From Pseudomonas baetica (lineage in GTDB: Bacteria; Pseudomonadota; Gammaproteobacteria; Pseudomonadales; Pseudomonadaceae), in assembly GCF_002813455.1 (NCBI RefSeq), contig NZ_PHHE01000001.1, positions 2,976,001-3,040,000 of the forward strand: a DNA stretch of 64,000 nucleotides. Direction: 5' to 3'. A model generated the notes under the pieces. That model was not told where the DNA came from, searched no databases, and saw nothing but the letters and a program-made list of their open reading frames with translations. Of this stretch, positions 1-9,869 are shown piece after piece (within the stretch, counting starts at the first letter, position 1; each line of letters opens with the position of its first letter). Made by a program: the position numbers and the translations under genes.

Positions 1-531
1 CGCAGGTTTTGCAGCCGCTTTAGCCAGTGGCTTGGCAGCAGCTTTGGCTGCAGGTTTTGCCGCTGCAGTTTTAGCTGCCGGTTTTGCCGCAGCGGTTTTC
101 GCCGCAACCGGACGGGCCTTCTCGCCAGTGAGTTTTTCGATCTGCTTGGTCAAGGTCTCGACCTTGCTGTGCAGCGCTTTAACTTCGTTGCGACTCGGCA
201 CACCCAGACGCGAAATCGCACTGTTCAGGCGCTTGTCAAAAGCCCCTTCCAGTTCGTCCCACTTGCCCAGTGCGCGATCTTTCACGCCGCTGATGCGCGA
301 CTTGGCCGAAGAAGCGGAATCCTTGGCGGCATCGACTTTCTTGCCGACTGCCGACTTGGTGAGCTTCTCGGCTTTCTCGCCGTCTTTGACCAATGTATCG
401 AAGAGCTTGCTGCCGTCAGTGTCGATCTTCGAGTACACGCCTAAACCAGCCAGCCAGATTTTGCGGGAGTAGTCTTCGACTTTCCCAATCCACGAGCTGC
501 CTTCTTTATCGGTGTTCTTTTTACCAGCCAT
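1..531 (-). CDS. phaF: PHA granule-associated protein PhaF (C-terminus cut by window edge)
   Basis: Phasin of medium-chain-length polyhydroxyalkanoate granules. It coats the granule and, through a histone H1-like tail, is known in P. putida to bind the nucleoid and help granule segregation. The 177 visible residues start MAGKKNTDKEGSSWIGKVED; the phasin part (about 1-125) shares 'SRKIWLAGLGVYSK' with PhaI next door. From about residue 130 the chain turns into Ala/Lys/Pro repeats (AAKPAAK type), the expected DNA-binding tail, which runs off the window. It lies 10 bp after phaI on the same strand, so the two are probably co-transcribed. In pseudomonads phaC1-phaZ-phaC2-phaD would be expected beyond the window start, but that cannot be seen here. 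Confidence 0.93.
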   Translation of the reverse strand, partial: MAGKKNTDKEGSSWIGKVEDYSRKIWLAGLGVYSKIDTDGSKLFDTLVKDGEKAEKLTKSAVGKKVDAAKDSASSAKSRISGVKDRALGKWDELEGAFDKRLNSAISRLGVPSRNEVKALHSKVETLTKQIEKLTGEKARPVAAKTAAAKPAAKTAAAKPAAKAAAKPLAKAAAKPA

Positions 532-541
532 CCCGTTCTCC

Positions 542-964
542 TTAAGATTTACGCGCGACGCGTTCGAGCAATGCCGTCAGCTCATCGAGCTTAGCAGAGA
601 GTGTCTCAACGTCATGTTTAGACGGAATGCCGATACGATTCAAGGCGCTTGCCACGCGGGTGTCGAACGCCTTCTCGACCTTGTCGAGCTGAACTTCGAC
701 ACGGCCTTTGAAAGAACTGACTTCGTCACGGGCTTCATCGATCTCGGCGTTGGCCGCTTCGAGTTTTTCGGTGACGACTTTTTTGCCTTTCTTTTCAACA
801 GTTTGACCAGCCTTGATCAACTCTTGAAAGTAGTCGCTGCCCTCTTGGCCGACCTTGGCGTAGGCACCCAGGCCTGCCAGCCAGATCTTGCGGGCATAGG
901 ATTTGACGTCGCTCAGAGCGGTTGTCGAAGCGTCGATTTTTTTCTTCAAAATGACTTTGGCCAT
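542..964 (-). CDS. phaI: PHA granule-associated protein PhaI (phasin)
   Basis: Small phasin of 140 residues (MAKVILKKKIDASTT...), the shorter partner of PhaF on polyhydroxyalkanoate granules. The conserved phasin segment 'YARKIWLAGLGAYAKVGQEG' lies near residues 23-42, followed by a helical, Lys/Glu-rich region likely to form a coiled coil. The open frame could start upstream at 1024, but the ATG at 964 gives the family-typical N-terminus, so I chose it. It is followed after 10 bp by phaF on the same strand. A REPIN-like repeat lies upstream. Confidence 0.93.
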   Translation of the reverse strand: MAKVILKKKIDASTTALSDVKSYARKIWLAGLGAYAKVGQEGSDYFQELIKAGQTVEKKGKKVVTEKLEAANAEIDEARDEVSSFKGRVEVQLDKVEKAFDTRVASALNRIGIPSKHDVETLSAKLDELTALLERVARKS

Positions 965-1094
965 GGTGCACCTCACGCGCAGAAGGTTTGAGGAACTGCC
1001 CGCAGGTTTGTCGGGCTCAGGCACAAAGTAGGCAGAAAAATTAGAAACGGCACCCTAACAACTGACATAAACCTCTGGCTTCACACGAAACGAA

Positions 1095-1199
1095 TGTGGG
1101 AGCGAGCCTGCTCGCGAAAGCGTTTTATCAGTCGGATTTTCTGTGACTGACACACCGCATTCGCGAGCAAGTCGAATCGTCGCACCGCCGCTCCCACAG
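1095..1199. repeat. REPIN-like REP pair (right arm altered)
   Basis: Left arm TGTGGGAGCGAGCCTGCTCG; right arm ends in CCGCTCCCACAG but carries extra bases between 'GCGAGCAAG' and 'CGCTCCCAC', so it is an imperfect copy. The spacer contains the common 'TTATCAGTCGG...GACTGACACACC' motif. Confidence 0.85.
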
Positions 1200-1222
1200 G
1201 AGGATTTCATTTCAGGCAGAAA

Positions 1223-1498
1223 TCAGACCAGGGCTTTATCCAGCGCCTTCTCGATCTCGGCTTTGATCATCCCGCTCATGGCCGACATCATCAGGCCCAG
1301 TTCCACGTCGACCTTGATCGAATCGTCAGCCACATGCACCGCGCCTTTCACGCCCGAGCGCTTGAGGTTAAGGGTATCGCCCGACCATTGCGGCTCCAGG
1401 CCATATTGATCGGAGAGTTTCTGCGCCAGCTTGTCGGCCTTCTCGCGGGCGGCTTCCTTGCCCAGACTGTGGGCACGCTCAACACTGATTTTGGCCAT
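1223..1498 (-). CDS. Polyhydroxyalkanoic acid system family protein
   Basis: Protein of 91 residues that matches the small 'PHA system' family (PHA_gran_rgn type) often encoded beside phaIF or ubiE in Pseudomonas. It begins MAKISVERAHSLGKEAAREK, a Lys/Glu-rich amphipathic helix, and continues with 'LSDQYGLEPQWSGDTLNLKR' and 'GAVHVADDSIKVDVELGLMM', suggesting a small alpha/beta domain. It has no membrane segment or signal peptide. The biochemical role is not established; the link to PHA metabolism rests on family naming and on phaIF being adjacent on the same strand. It is transcribed divergently from ubiE, with about 150 bp between the two starts. Confidence 0.82.
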   Translation of the reverse strand: MAKISVERAHSLGKEAAREKADKLAQKLSDQYGLEPQWSGDTLNLKRSGVKGAVHVADDSIKVDVELGLMMSAMSGMIKAEIEKALDKALV

Positions 1499-1652
1499 TG
1501 GATGACTCCTGATTTATGAAGAAGTGTCGGTAAATCTTGACCGCGTCTGCGGCAAATCGTCCCGAAGGTTGCCCATCTTACCTTTAGCCATTCCAAGACA
1601 AAGCATGGCTTGGGGATTAGAATGTCGCGCATTCTCTTTTGGTGACAGCGAT

Positions 1653-2423
1653 ATGACTGATCAGCGCAAAGGCAGCGATGCCGAACCCACCACTCACTTC
1701 GGCTTCAAAAACGTTCCGGAAAGCCAGAAAGCGGAAAAAGTCGCTGAAGTTTTCCACTCCGTAGCCGCCAAGTACGACCTGATGAACGACCTTCTGTCGG
1801 GCGGCATGCACCGTCTGTGGAAGCGTTTCGCGATCGAACTGTCGGGCGTGCGCAGCGGTAACCGCGTTCTGGACATCGCCGGTGGCACCGGCGATTTGAC
1901 CAAAAAGTTCTCGCACCTCGTTGGCCCTACCGGCCAGGTAGTGTTGGCCGACATCAACGAATCCATGCTCAAGGTCGGTCGTGATCGCCTGCTGGATCTG
2001 GGTGTGGCCGGCAACGTCGAATTCGTTCAGGCGGACGCGGAAAAACTGCCGTTCCCGGACAACCATTTCGACTGCGTGACCATCGCCTTCGGCCTGCGCA
2101 ACGTGACGCATAAAGAAGACGCTCTGCGTTCGATGCTGCGCGTGCTCAAGCCCGGCGGTCGCCTGCTGGTGCTGGAATTCTCCAAGCCGACCAACGCGCT
2201 GATGTCCAAAGCCTACGACGCCTACTCGTTCGCCTTCATGCCGCTGATGGGCAAGCTGATCACCAACGACTCGGAAAGCTATCGCTACCTGGCCGAATCG
2301 ATCCGCATGCACCCGAATCAGGAAACCCTGAAGTCGATGATGGTCGACGCCGGTTTCGACCGCGTGACCTATCACAACATGACCGCAGGCATCGTCGCCC
2401 TGCACCGCGGCATCAAGCCCTGA
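1653..2423 (+). CDS. ubiE: Bifunctional demethylmenaquinone / 2-methoxy-6-polyprenyl-benzoquinol methyltransferase UbiE
   Basis: SAM-dependent C-methyltransferase of ubiquinone (and menaquinone) synthesis, 256 residues, cytosolic or membrane-associated. The SAM-binding motif I '[12 protein letters not shown]' lies near residues 71-82; the family signatures '[18 protein letters not shown]' and '[13 protein letters not shown]' are both present. The frame is open upstream to 1524, but ATG 1653 gives the standard N-terminus [18 protein letters not shown]. Its stop overlaps the ubiJ start (TGATG), so translation is coupled. First gene of ubiE-ubiJ-ubiB. Confidence 0.97.
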   Translation: MTDQRKGSDAEPTTHFGFKNVPESQKAEKVAEVFHSVAAKYDLMNDLLSGGMHRLWKRFAIELSGVRSGNRVLDIAGGTGDLTKKFSHLVGPTGQVVLADINESMLKVGRDRLLDLGVAGNVEFVQADAEKLPFPDNHFDCVTIAFGLRNVTHKEDALRSMLRVLKPGGRLLVLEFSKPTNALMSKAYDAYSFAFMPLMGKLITNDSESYRYLAESIRMHPNQETLKSMMVDAGFDRVTYHNMTAGIVALHRGIKP

Positions 2424-3046
2424 TGCTGCTCACCGGGCTGCTCGCCAGCGTCGAACTCGGTCTGAACCGGGTGCTGCGTCTCGACAGCACGGCGCTGCCG
2501 CGACTGGCGCATCTGACCGGCAAGGTGATTGCCGTCGATTGCCGCAGCCCGGCGCTGCAACTGTTCATTCTGCCCAGCGATGAAGGCTTGATGCTGGCTT
2601 CCCATTGGGAAACCGATGTCGACTGCACCCTGCGCGCGCCAGCCTCGAGCCTGGTGAAACTGGCCCTGAGCAAAGACAAGACCGCGGTGCTGCACGCCCC
2701 GCAAGTCGAGCTCGATGGCGACAGCGGTGTGCTGCTGGAGCTGGCCGGTGTGCTGCAGGATCTGGAGCTGGACTGGGAGTACGAACTCTCGCGCTGGCTC
2801 GGCCCGGTCGCCACGCAACTGGTGGGCGGTCACCTGCGCAGCCGCGCACGCTGGTATCAACAAGGATTTGCCAGCCTCAACCAGAACCTCGCCGAATACC
2901 TCGCCGAAGAATCGCGCACCCTCGTCGGGCAGCGCGAAGCCGAAGCACGGTTCAGCGAACTGGACCGGATCAAACTTGATCTGGAACGTCTCGAGGCGCG
3001 TTTCGAGCGCCTTTCCCGATCCCTCGACCCAAGCGATAACGCATGA
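2423..3046 (+). CDS. ubiJ: Ubiquinone biosynthesis accessory factor UbiJ (SCP2 domain)
   Basis: Protein of 207 residues with an N-terminal SCP2 sterol-carrier-like lipid-binding domain (about residues 20-120). In enterobacteria UbiJ binds ubiquinone intermediates and scaffolds the soluble Ubi complex with UbiK. The C-terminus (about 165-205, '[20 protein letters not shown]') is a predicted coiled coil, as in the family. The start codon overlaps the ubiE stop and the end overlaps ubiB by 4 bp (ATGA), giving a tightly coupled trio. Known motifs are weak in this family, so the call rests on domain appearance, length and position. Confidence 0.92.
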   Translation: MLLTGLLASVELGLNRVLRLDSTALPRLAHLTGKVIAVDCRSPALQLFILPSDEGLMLASHWETDVDCTLRAPASSLVKLALSKDKTAVLHAPQVELDGDSGVLLELAGVLQDLELDWEYELSRWLGPVATQLVGGHLRSRARWYQQGFASLNQNLAEYLAEESRTLVGQREAEARFSELDRIKLDLERLEARFERLSRSLDPSDNA

Positions 3047-4647
3047 AGCTGCTTGCCGTCCGCCGTCTGTTGCGCATCCAGCGCGTCGTGATCCGCTACC
3101 GCCTCGATGATCTGCTGTTCGATCTGCCGCTGCCCTGGTTCCTCCTGGCGTTGCGCTATGCGCTGCCATGGCGCTGGTTTCCGCGCAAGCCGCTGGAGCT
3201 GAGCCGGGGCGCGCGCCTGCGTCTGGCGCTGCAGGATCTGGGGCCGATTTTCATCAAGTTCGGGCAGATTCTCTCGACCCGCCGCGACCTGCTGCCGGAA
3301 GACATCGCCGATGAGCTGATGCTGTTGCAGGATCGCGTGCCGCCGTTCGATTCGCAGCTGTCGATCAAGCTGATCGAAGAACAGCTGGGCAAGAAAATCA
3401 GCGAAGTGTTCAGCCGATTCGATGTTCAACCGCTGGCCTCGGCCTCGGTGGCGCAGGTGCATGCCGCGCAATTGAAAACCGGCGAAGAAGTGGTGGTGAA
3501 GGTGATCCGCCCGGGCCTGAAACCGATCATCGCGCAGGATCTGGCGTGGCTGTTCATCCTCGCCCGCGCTGCTGAAAAAGTCTCCGCCGACGCCCGCTTG
3601 CTGCACCCGGTAGACGTGGTGCAGGACTACGAAAAAACCATTTACGACGAGCTCGACCTGCTGCGCGAAGCCGCTAACGCCAGCCAGCTGAAGCGCAATT
3701 TCGAAGGTTCGCCGCTGCTTTATGTGCCGCAAGTCTATTGGGACTGGTGCCGGCCGAAAGTGCTGGTGATGGAGCGCATCTACGGGATTCAGGTGACGGA
3801 TCTGGCGACCCTTGCCGATCAGCGCACCGACATGAAAATGCTCGCCGAACGTGGCGTGGAGATCTTCTTTACCCAGGTGTTCCGCGACAGTTTCTTCCAC
3901 GCCGACATGCACCCGGGCAACATCTTCGTCAGCACCGTCAACCCGTGGAGCCCGCAGTACATCGCGATCGACTGCGGCATCGTCGGCAGCCTGACCCCGG
4001 AAGACCAGGATTATCTGGCGCGCAACCTGTTCGCCTTCTTCAAGCGTGACTACCGTCGCGTGGCGCAATTGCACATCGATTCGGGCTGGGTGCCGGCAGA
4101 AACCAAGCTCAACGAATTCGAAGCGGCGATCCGCACCGTGTGCGAGCCGATCTTCGAAAAACCGTTAAAAGATATTTCATTTGGCCAGGTGCTGATGCGC
4201 CTGTTCCAGACTGCACGCCGCTTCAATATGGAAGTTCAGCCGCAACTTGTGTTGCTGCAAAAGACCCTGCTGAACATCGAAGGCCTCGGTCGTCAGCTTT
4301 ATCCGGATCTGGATCTGTGGAATACCGCGCAACCGTTCCTTGAGCGCTGGATGCGCGAGCGCGTCAGCCCGAAAGCCTTGCTCGGCAACGTGCAGAGCCA
4401 GTTCGAACAGATTCCGCACCTGGCCAACATGGCCCGCGATCTGCTCGAACGCATGTCCCAGCCCCACGCCAACGACCCACCGCCGCCCTGGCATAAACGC
4501 AAGGACGACTGGTTCCTGCGCCTGCTCGGCAGTGCCCATCTGGCGGGCGGTACGATCCTCGCCGCCGGTGGCCCACTGAACGAACTGGGGCATTGGCCGG
4601 CGGGAATCATGGTGGCCGTCGGCTTGTATCTGGTCGTTCGCCGATAG
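3043..4647 (+). CDS. ubiB: UbiB family protein kinase-like ATPase (ubiquinone biosynthesis)
   Basis: ABC1/ADCK/UbiB atypical kinase of 534 residues that supports coenzyme Q synthesis at the inner membrane. The family-specific KxGQ motif appears as '[16 protein letters not shown]' (near residues 70-85), the Ala-rich nucleotide loop as '[11 protein letters not shown]' (near 131-141) and the catalytic region as '[12 protein letters not shown]' (near 285-296). Two C-terminal membrane segments (about 495-534) are visible as '[16 protein letters not shown]' and '[15 protein letters not shown]'. It overlaps ubiJ by 4 bp. A gap of 81 bp separates it from hisI. Confidence 0.97.
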   Translation: MKLLAVRRLLRIQRVVIRYRLDDLLFDLPLPWFLLALRYALPWRWFPRKPLELSRGARLRLALQDLGPIFIKFGQILSTRRDLLPEDIADELMLLQDRVPPFDSQLSIKLIEEQLGKKISEVFSRFDVQPLASASVAQVHAAQLKTGEEVVVKVIRPGLKPIIAQDLAWLFILARAAEKVSADARLLHPVDVVQDYEKTIYDELDLLREAANASQLKRNFEGSPLLYVPQVYWDWCRPKVLVMERIYGIQVTDLATLADQRTDMKMLAERGVEIFFTQVFRDSFFHADMHPGNIFVSTVNPWSPQYIAIDCGIVGSLTPEDQDYLARNLFAFFKRDYRRVAQLHIDSGWVPAETKLNEFEAAIRTVCEPIFEKPLKDISFGQVLMRLFQTARRFNMEVQPQLVLLQKTLLNIEGLGRQLYPDLDLWNTAQPFLERWMRERVSPKALLGNVQSQFEQIPHLANMARDLLERMSQPHANDPPPPWHKRKDDWFLRLLGSAHLAGGTILAAGGPLNELGHWPAGIMVAVGLYLVVRR

Positions 4648-4728
4648 CCAGTTCCGTGATCGGCTGGCACACTGTTTCAACGCCTGAACCCGACTATTTG
4701 AAGTGTGGGTTCGCTGTCGGAGTCGAAG

Positions 4729-5130
4729 ATGAAAAACTGGCTGGACGAGATCAAGTGGGACGCTGATGGCCTGGTGCCGGCGATTGCCCAGGATCACAAG
4801 ACCGGACGCGTACTGATGATGGCCTGGATGAACCGCGAAGCGCTGGAACTGAGCGCTGCGGAAAACCGTGCAATCTACTGGTCACGTTCCCGTGGCAAGC
4901 TGTGGCGCAAGGGCGAAGAGTCCGGCCACGTACAGACCCTGCATGAAATGCGTCTGGACTGTGACGCCGACGTGATCATCCTGATGGTTGAACAGATCGG
5001 CGACATCGCTTGCCATACCGGCCGTCAAAGCTGCTTTTACCGCGTCTTCGAAAACGGCGACTGGAAAACGGTCGACCCGGTGCTGAAAGACCCGCATGCC
5101 ATCTATTGCGCAGGACACAAACATGAGTGA
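4729..5130 (+). CDS. hisI: Phosphoribosyl-AMP cyclohydrolase
   Basis: Third enzyme of histidine synthesis; opens the adenine ring of phosphoribosyl-AMP in a Zn/Mg-dependent reaction. The 133 residues carry the metal/substrate signatures '[12 protein letters not shown]' (near 75-86) and '[14 protein letters not shown]' (near 93-106). The track frame opens at 4705, but ATG 4729 is preceded by GGAGTC and gives the usual start [17 protein letters not shown]. In pseudomonads hisI and hisE are separate genes, not the fused HisIE of enterics. It overlaps hisE by 8 bp (5123-5130). Confidence 0.97.
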   Translation: MKNWLDEIKWDADGLVPAIAQDHKTGRVLMMAWMNREALELSAAENRAIYWSRSRGKLWRKGEESGHVQTLHEMRLDCDADVIILMVEQIGDIACHTGRQSCFYRVFENGDWKTVDPVLKDPHAIYCAGHKHE

Positions 5131-5455
5131 CACCCTGACCCGCCTCGCTCAGGTACTTGAAGAGCGCAAGGGCGCAGCGGCCGACAGTTCCTATGTCGCC
5201 AGCCTGTATCACAAGGGTCTGAACAAGATTCTGGAGAAAGTCGGCGAAGAGTCGGTCGAAACCATTATTGCCGCCAAGGACGCCGCCATCAGCGGTGACT
5301 GCAGCGACGTGATCTACGAGACCGCCGACCTGTGGTTCCACAGCATGGTCATGCTCGCCCAACTGGGGCAGCATCCGCAGGCCGTGCTCGATGAACTGGA
5401 TCGTCGCTTCGGCCTGTCCGGACACGTCGAGAAAGCCTCGCGTCCGTCCGCCTGA
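5123..5455 (+). CDS. hisE: Phosphoribosyl-ATP diphosphatase
   Basis: Second step of histidine synthesis: hydrolyses phosphoribosyl-ATP to phosphoribosyl-AMP and pyrophosphate. All-alpha MazG-like protein of 110 residues with '[15 protein letters not shown]' and '[17 protein letters not shown]', the Glu/Asp-rich metal-binding helices of the family. The ATG at 5123 overlaps the end of hisI by 8 bp, implying coupled translation of consecutive pathway enzymes. It is followed after 25 bp by tatA on the same strand. Confidence 0.96.
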   Translation: MSDTLTRLAQVLEERKGAAADSSYVASLYHKGLNKILEKVGEESVETIIAAKDAAISGDCSDVIYETADLWFHSMVMLAQLGQHPQAVLDELDRRFGLSGHVEKASRPSA

Positions 5456-5480
5456 ACAACTATTAGAGAGGAACAGCAAC

Positions 5481-5762
5481 ATGGGCATTTTTGACTGGAA
5501 ACACTGGGTCGTCATTCTGGTAGTCGTGGTGCTGGTGTTTGGCACCAAGAAACTGAAAAACCTCGGCACCGACGTTGGCGAATCGATCAAGGGCTTCCGC
5601 AAAGCCATGAACGACGACGAGAAGCCGGCAGCCGATCCGACCGTGACGCCTGCGCAGCCGGTGCCACCGGTGCAGCCGCAAGCCACCGCGCAGGCCAACC
5701 CGCCGCACACCATCGACGTGCAGGCGCAAAAAGTCGAAGAGCCGATCCGCAAAGACGTGTGA
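5481..5762 (+). CDS. tatA: Twin-arginine translocase subunit TatA
   Basis: Pore-forming subunit of the Tat export system, 93 residues. It has the short N-terminal membrane segment '[20 protein letters not shown]' followed by the hinge and amphipathic helix '[16 protein letters not shown]', then an acidic, Pro/Gln-rich tail. A ribosome site (GAGAGGAAC) lies 8-10 bases before the ATG. The frame is open further upstream, inside hisE, but only this start gives the family N-terminus MGIFDWKHW. Followed by tatB and tatC. Confidence 0.96.
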   Translation: MGIFDWKHWVVILVVVVLVFGTKKLKNLGTDVGESIKGFRKAMNDDEKPAADPTVTPAQPVPPVQPQATAQANPPHTIDVQAQKVEEPIRKDV

Positions 5763-5772
5763 GCACTGACTA

Positions 5773-6231
5773 ATGTTTGGTATCAGCTTCTCTGAACTGC
5801 TGCTCGTCGGCCTCGTCGCCCTGCTGGTGCTGGGCCCCGAGCGTCTGCCGGGTGCTGCACGCACCGCCGGCCTGTGGGTCGGACGGCTGAAGCGCAGCTT
5901 CAACGCGATCAAACAGGAAGTTGAACGTGAAATCGGTGCCGACGAGATCCGTCGGCAACTGCACAACGAGCACATTCTGTCGCTGGAGCAGGAGGCGCGG
6001 AAGATTTTCAATCCGGTTCAGCAAGAGCCGACGCCGGTTGAACATGTGGGTGAGCAGACGATTCATGCGCCTGCCGCAGTTGCCCCGGTGACACCGGCAA
6101 CCGCAACCGCTGTAGCACCGACAACGCCTGCGCCCGCTGTTGCAGAAAATTCGGTTGAACACATTGCTCCAAGCGCCGCGCCAACCGCGCCGGCCCCTCA
6201 CGACCCTACATTGCCGCCGCGAGCCCCATGA
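5773..6231 (+). CDS. tatB: Sec-independent translocase subunit TatB
   Basis: Receptor-complex subunit of the Tat system, 152 residues. It begins [20 protein letters not shown], the TatB membrane segment, followed by the '[20 protein letters not shown]' signature and a long amphipathic helix that ends near residue 80. The tail (about 85-152) is low-complexity Ala/Pro/Thr, poorly conserved in the family. The stop overlaps the tatC start by 4 bp. Confidence 0.95.
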   Translation: MFGISFSELLLVGLVALLVLGPERLPGAARTAGLWVGRLKRSFNAIKQEVEREIGADEIRRQLHNEHILSLEQEARKIFNPVQQEPTPVEHVGEQTIHAPAAVAPVTPATATAVAPTTPAPAVAENSVEHIAPSAAPTAPAPHDPTLPPRAP

Positions 6232-7019
6232 GCGATCTCCCCGAAAACGACCAGCACATGCCGCTGGTTTCGCACCTCACCGAGTTGCGCACCCGTCTGC
6301 TGCGTTGCGTGGCGGCGATTTTCATCATCTTCGCCGGGCTGTTCGCCTTCACCCAGCAGATCTACACCTTCGTCTCGACGCCGCTGCGCCAGTACCTGCC
6401 GGTGGGCGCGACGATGATCGCCACCGACGTGTCGTCGCCGTTCCTGACGCCGCTGAAGCTGACGATGATGGTTTCGCTGTTCCTCGCGATCCCGGTGATC
6501 CTGCATCAGATCTGGGGCTTCATCGCGCCGGGCCTGTACAAGCATGAGAAGCGCATTGCCGTGCCGCTGCTGGTCTCCAGCATCCTGCTGTTCTATACCG
6601 GCATGGCCTTCGCCTATTACTTCGTATTCCCGCTGATCTTCAAGTTCTTCGCTGCCGCCACCCCGGCCGGCGTGGAAATGATGACCGACATCGCCAGCTA
6701 CCTCGATTTCGTCATGACGCTGTTCTTCGCCTTCGGCGTGGCGTTTGAAATCCCGGTGGCCGTGGTGCTGCTGGTGTGGATCGGCGTGGTCGACGTCAAA
6801 TACCTGAAAAAGATCCGTCCGTACGTGATCATCGGCTGCTTCGTGGTCGGCATGATCCTCACGCCGCCGGACATCTTCTCGCAGACCCTGTTGGCCGTGC
6901 CGATGTGGATGCTGTTTGAAATCGGCATCATCTTCGGTGGCTTGATCAGCAAACGCGAACGCCCGGAAGAAGAACCGGCTGACGACCATAACGACCAGCC
7001 GCCAGCGACCCAGCCATGA
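6228..7019 (+). CDS. tatC: Sec-independent translocase subunit TatC
   Basis: Six-span core of the Tat receptor, 263 residues, which binds the twin-arginine signal peptide. Visible hallmarks: the N-terminal '[17 protein letters not shown]' with the conserved Glu, '[14 protein letters not shown]' in the first cytoplasmic loop, and six hydrophobic segments up to about residue 240. The C-terminal tail is charged (Glu/Asp-rich). It overlaps both tatB (4 bp) and rsmE (4 bp), so tatABC and rsmE read as one transcription unit with hisIE upstream. Confidence 0.97.
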   Translation: MSDLPENDQHMPLVSHLTELRTRLLRCVAAIFIIFAGLFAFTQQIYTFVSTPLRQYLPVGATMIATDVSSPFLTPLKLTMMVSLFLAIPVILHQIWGFIAPGLYKHEKRIAVPLLVSSILLFYTGMAFAYYFVFPLIFKFFAAATPAGVEMMTDIASYLDFVMTLFFAFGVAFEIPVAVVLLVWIGVVDVKYLKKIRPYVIIGCFVVGMILTPPDIFSQTLLAVPMWMLFEIGIIFGGLISKRERPEEEPADDHNDQPPATQP

Positions 7020-7723
7020 ACCTGCTGCTGCTCGAAGAAGCCGATTTCATTGCGGCCGACCGCGTCGTGCTGCGTGATCGCCGTTTGACGCACATGCAGG
7101 AAGTGCATCGCTCGGAAGTCGGCGACAGCCTGCGCGTAGGGCGCATCGATGGGCTGATGGGCTCGGCCGAGCTTTTGCGGCTGGAGGCCGGTGAAGCGGA
7201 ACTGCGTGTCACCCTCGATCAGCCGCCACCGGCCAAGCTGCCGCTGACATTGGTGCTGGCCCTGCCGCGGCCGAAGATGCTGCGTCGGGTGTTCCAGACC
7301 GTAGCGACTATGGGCGTGTCAAAGGTGATTCTGGTCAACAGCTACCGTGTCGAGAAGAGTTTCTGGCAGACGCCGTTTCTGGAGCCGGAAGCGATTCGCG
7401 AGAATCTGATCCTTGGCCTCGAACAGGCGCGGGATACGGTGCTGCCGGAAATCGTCATCGAGAAACGCTTCAAGCCGTTTGTCGAAGATCGGCTGCCAGC
7501 GATTACCGAAGGCACCCTCGGTCTGGTTGGCCATCCCGGCAACTACCCGCCCTGCCCGCGCGCATTGAGCGAACCGGTGACCCTGGCCATCGGCCCCGAA
7601 GGTGGCTGGATTCCCTACGAGATTGATCTGCTGGCCAAATCCGGCCTGCAACCGGTGCAACTCGGCGAGCGCATCCTGCGTGTCGAAACCGCCGTCACCG
7701 CCCTGCTCGCGCGCCTGTTCTAG
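7016..7723 (+). CDS. rsmE: 16S rRNA (uracil(1498)-N(3))-methyltransferase RsmE
   Basis: SPOUT-class rRNA methyltransferase of 235 residues that modifies U1498 in the decoding region of the 30S subunit. An N-terminal PUA-like part (about 1-70) is followed by the knotted SAM-binding domain; the C-terminal motifs '[17 protein letters not shown]' (near 190-206) and '[20 protein letters not shown]' (near 216-235) are diagnostic. It starts within the tatC stop (ATGA). The position after tatC is one seen in other pseudomonads. Confidence 0.95.
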   Translation: MNLLLLEEADFIAADRVVLRDRRLTHMQEVHRSEVGDSLRVGRIDGLMGSAELLRLEAGEAELRVTLDQPPPAKLPLTLVLALPRPKMLRRVFQTVATMGVSKVILVNSYRVEKSFWQTPFLEPEAIRENLILGLEQARDTVLPEIVIEKRFKPFVEDRLPAITEGTLGLVGHPGNYPPCPRALSEPVTLAIGPEGGWIPYEIDLLAKSGLQPVQLGERILRVETAVTALLARLF

Positions 7724-7805
7724 CCCGGACAAATGGCGTTACAGATTGCCATCACTGAGCCGATACAGTCCCCATAAGTCCAATTAGTGGTCGGGGAGTC
7801 GTCGC

Positions 7806-9722
7806 ATGTACCGTTGGTTAGCCGAGAGTCTTGGAAACGTCAGCGTCAAACGCAAGCTGGGAATCGGTTTCGGCCTGGTGCTGTTGCTGACGCTGTTGAT
7901 CACCTTCACCGGTTGGACCGGCATGAGTGGCATCATCAGCCAGGGCGATAAGCTGGGGTTCATCTCCAGCCTCAACGAGCTGACCAAAGACCTGCGCCTG
8001 GCGCGTCTGGACTATGAAGCACGCCGTGGCGAGCAAGGTCCGGGCGCGGTCAATGAGCTGCTGAGCAAGCTCGACAGCGGTCTGCAAACCGCCCGCAGCC
8101 TGATCGAGCAGCCGTCCGACGCGGCCATGGTCGATCAACAACTGGCCGCCGTCGCCGAATACAAACGCGCCTTCGCCGACATGACTCAGGCCACCGTGCA
8201 GCGTGAAGATGCCCACAGCAAACTCGGCGCCAACGCCGACAACGCCGTGGCTAAAGTTTCCGAAGTCGAGAAATCCATGCAGCAGGGCGACAGCGTCGCG
8301 CAATTCAACAGCGTGATCGAGCTGAGCAAACTGCTGCAACAGGCGCGCTATCAGGTGCGCGGCTACACCTACAGCGGCAAGACCGAGGCTGAGCAGTCAG
8401 CGCTGGACGCCATCGACAATGCCCTGAAAAACCTCGAAAGCCTGCCAGCGAAATTGCCGGAACAGCACATCGCCAACCTGCAACAGGCCACCGATTCGAT
8501 CAAAGCCTACCGCGCAGCGGTTGCGCAGTTCCGCGACTCGCAGGTCAACAATGCCAAGGCCGCCGCGCGCATGTCGACTCAGGGCGACATCTTGCTCGAC
8601 GTCAGCAAGAAACTCACCGAGTCCCAGACCATCGTCCGCGACACCGATGCCACGCATGCCAAGAACATGCTGATCATCGCGACCCTTCTGGCCGTGGCCT
8701 TCGGCCTGCTGGCCGCCTGGGCGATCACCCGGCAGATCATCATTCCGCTCAACCAGACCCTGAAAGTCGCCGAGCGCGTCGCTGCCGGCGACCTGACCCA
8801 AAACCTGGTCTCGTTGCGCCGCGACGAACTCGGTCAGTTGCAGCGTTCGATGCAGAGCATGACCCAAGGCCTGCGCGAGTTGATCGGCGGGATCAGCGAC
8901 GGCGTCACCCAGATCGCCAGCGCCGCCGAAGAACTGTCGGCCGTAACCGAGCAAACCAGCGCCGGGGTCAACAATCAGAAGATCGAAACTGATCAGGTCG
9001 CCACCGCCATGAACGAAATGGCCGCCACCGTGCAGGAAGTTGCGCGCAACGCCGAAGAGGCTTCCGAAGCCGCCGTCGCCGCCGATCAGCAGGCCCGTGA
9101 AGGCGACAAGGTGGTGGGCGAAGCGATCGCACAGATCGAGCGTCTGGCGGTTGAAGTCGGCCACTCCACCGAGGCCATGGGCGAGCTCAAGCGCGAAAGC
9201 GACAAGATCGGCAGCGTCCTCGACGTGATCAAATCCGTGGCCCAGCAAACCAACCTGCTGGCGCTCAACGCGGCCATCGAAGCGGCGCGTGCCGGTGAAG
9301 CCGGGCGTGGTTTCGCCGTGGTCGCCGACGAAGTACGCAGCCTCGCCCAGCGCACGCAGAAGTCCACCGAAGAGATCGAAGAGCTGATCGTCGGCCTGCA
9401 AAACGGCACCCAGCAAGTGGCGACGATCATGGACAACAGCCGCACCCTGACCGACAGCAGTGTGGAGCTGACCCGTCGCGCCGGTGGCTCGCTGGAAAGC
9501 ATCACCCGCACTGTGTCGGCGATTCAGGCGATGAACCAGCAGATTGCTGCGGCGGCTGAACAGCAGAGTGCGGTGGCCGAAGAGATCAACCGTAGCGTGC
9601 TGAATGTGCGCGATGTGTCGGATCAGACATCGGCGGCGAGTGAAGAGACGGCGGCATCCAGCGTTGAGCTGGCGCGGCTGGGGACGCATCTGCAGACGCT
9701 GGTGGGGCGATTCAAGGTTTGA
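7806..9722 (+). CDS. Methyl-accepting chemotaxis protein with HBM-type sensor
   Basis: Transmembrane chemoreceptor of 638 residues. TM1 is about residues 17-39 ('[20 protein letters not shown]') and TM2 about 288-307 ('[20 protein letters not shown]'). The periplasmic region between them is about 245 residues, all helical and Gln/Ala-rich, which fits the helical bimodular (HBM) class typified by P. putida McpS, a sensor of TCA-cycle acids; the ligand here is not proven. HAMP follows at about 308-360, then the signalling hairpin with the invariant tip '[20 protein letters not shown]' (near 483-502). The start ATG 7806 gives the typical N-terminus. Stands alone, followed by a REPIN. Confidence 0.93.
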   Translation: MYRWLAESLGNVSVKRKLGIGFGLVLLLTLLITFTGWTGMSGIISQGDKLGFISSLNELTKDLRLARLDYEARRGEQGPGAVNELLSKLDSGLQTARSLIEQPSDAAMVDQQLAAVAEYKRAFADMTQATVQREDAHSKLGANADNAVAKVSEVEKSMQQGDSVAQFNSVIELSKLLQQARYQVRGYTYSGKTEAEQSALDAIDNALKNLESLPAKLPEQHIANLQQATDSIKAYRAAVAQFRDSQVNNAKAAARMSTQGDILLDVSKKLTESQTIVRDTDATHAKNMLIIATLLAVAFGLLAAWAITRQIIIPLNQTLKVAERVAAGDLTQNLVSLRRDELGQLQRSMQSMTQGLRELIGGISDGVTQIASAAEELSAVTEQTSAGVNNQKIETDQVATAMNEMAATVQEVARNAEEASEAAVAADQQAREGDKVVGEAIAQIERLAVEVGHSTEAMGELKRESDKIGSVLDVIKSVAQQTNLLALNAAIEAARAGEAGRGFAVVADEVRSLAQRTQKSTEEIEELIVGLQNGTQQVATIMDNSRTLTDSSVELTRRAGGSLESITRTVSAIQAMNQQIAAAAEQQSAVAEEINRSVLNVRDVSDQTSAASEETAASSVELARLGTHLQTLVGRFKV

Positions 9723-9764
9723 GGTGACTGATGTGCCTCGGTTCGCTGTGGACCGAGGTGATGC

Positions 9765-9852
9765 ATCTCGCGAGCAAGCCCGCTCCCACAGTTGACCGAG
9801 TTGTCCAAGCGGACGCGGTCTAATGTGGGAGCGGGCTTGCTCGCGAAAGCGG
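9765..9852. repeat. REPIN-like REP pair
   Basis: Inverted arms CGCGAGCAAGCCCGCTCCCAC and its complement (both of the GGGCTTG subtype) separated by a spacer of about 45 bases, in the 147-bp gap between a chemoreceptor gene and the convergent ABC ATPase gene. Confidence 0.9.
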
Positions 9853-9869
9853 TAGGTCAGACGCTGAAA